64,000 nt of DNA from Rhaphigaster nebulosa (lineage: Eukaryota > Arthropoda > Insecta > Hemiptera > Pentatomidae), in the NCBI GenBank assembly GCA_948150685.1, contig OX411311.1:51448207-51512206 (forward strand), in the 5' to 3' direction. Position 1 is the stretch's first letter. Each line of letters opens with the position of its first letter. A model generated the notes under the pieces. That model had not been told where the DNA came from. It made no database searches and saw only the letters and a list, made by a program, of their open reading frames with translations. A program made the translations under genes and the position numbers. This document shows, one piece after another, positions 63,307-64,000 of this stretch.

Positions 63307-64000
63307 AAGATTATTTGAATAAAAATGTAGCAGCTTTTCATGTTGGCTATGTTTATTTTAATATAATTATTAGAAGATGAGAACTCATGTATGAGAATTT
63401 ATGTAAGTTAGTAAACAGCCCAGCCCTACAGTTGGCAATATTTTTCAGAACTGTCATAAGTGACCTACATATTATAAGGGGAAAGGAAGAAGTTCAAAAA
63501 ACATCTAAGAAGTGATTAAGAAGATGGCCGTCTCAATCTTGTTGGTTACTTTTCGGTAATTGATAAATTGATAACCTTGATAGAAAAAATTGATTAACGA
63601 TGATATTTTATGCAACCATATAGGCGAACTGTTGCAATACGGTGACAGTTCCCAACAAGTATATTTATATTTGTATTTATATAGCAAGCATATATCGTCG
63701 ATCCCATCTTAAACTTACGGATGTGTTTTGTTTTAATTATTGTTCGATAGCGTTTCGGTTGATACAGCCTTAAAGTAAAGTTACGAATCTGTTAGGACAT
63801 TAGAATGTGCTCAAATCGCAGTTACATTTTTATGAAAAACGAAAAAAAACTGTGAAGCTACCTTGTTAAAGTAACGAATATATGAATTATAAAGGTAATA
63901 AAAAAACTACAAATGCAACTACGAGATATAAGAAAGAAAAATAAAATTAAAATAATCGAAATCGGCCCCTATCCCTAGAAAAATGTAACAGATATTTGCT
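63304..64000. other. Nothing recognised
   Basis: AT-rich sequence to the end of the window. No signatures were seen. Confidence 0.3.

Overview
The window looks like nuclear DNA of an arthropod, most likely an insect. It is strongly AT-rich, carries many long (TA)n tracts, and holds one intron-rich host gene in a dense mixture of decayed transposable elements. The element families seen are RTE-, I-, Jockey/CR1- and R2-like LINEs, tRNA-derived SINEs, PIF/Harbinger and hAT DNA elements, and several unnamed inverted-repeat elements. The order of insect cannot be fixed from the sequence alone.

Region 1 (1-17,250): after a decayed RTE-LINE piece at 230-753, the only confident host gene is RPA1, the large subunit of the single-strand DNA-binding replication protein A. 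It has 12 coding exons between 1143 and 16744. Joined in frame they give 1842 nt, 613 codons plus stop, with a complete four-cysteine zinc motif. Its introns hold a Harbinger relic (intron 3), a 1.06-kb terminal-inverted-repeat element (intron 4), an R2-clade LINE relic and a Jockey/CR1-like LINE tail (intron 6), and a 263-bp MITE (intron 10). The donor of exon 8 abuts a (TA)n tract.

Region 2 (17,250-30,700): no host gene was found. It holds an I-like LINE relic on the minus strand, an unnamed inverted-repeat family, and the most striking structure of the window: two 669-bp arms, identical base for base in my reading, in inverted orientation around a 27-bp spacer (21920-23284), inside a longer and more diverged inverted array.

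Region 3 (30,700-44,500): a young, 5'-truncated RTE LINE has a perfect 13-bp target-site duplication, a nearly intact reverse-transcriptase frame and a 19-bp snap-back duplication at its 5' junction. After it come a SINE, a multi-frameshift copy of an unnamed protein family (36839-38206), a second array of the palindrome-forming repeat, LINE 3' ends, and a 264-bp hAT MITE with an 8-bp target-site duplication.

Region 4 (44,500-64,000): more repeats, including a SINE nested in an older SINE, a microsatellite cluster enclosed by an inverted repeat, LINE relics, and an old RTE copy next to a younger one. No host coding gene was recognised.

From about 17 kb to the end the window is therefore a gene desert. 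Unique-looking GC-richer patches without convincing reading frames are scattered through it (for example 29930-30180, 41150-41480, 44440-44850, 48590-49060, 62800-63140). They could be conserved regulatory elements of a gene outside the window, but this is inference.
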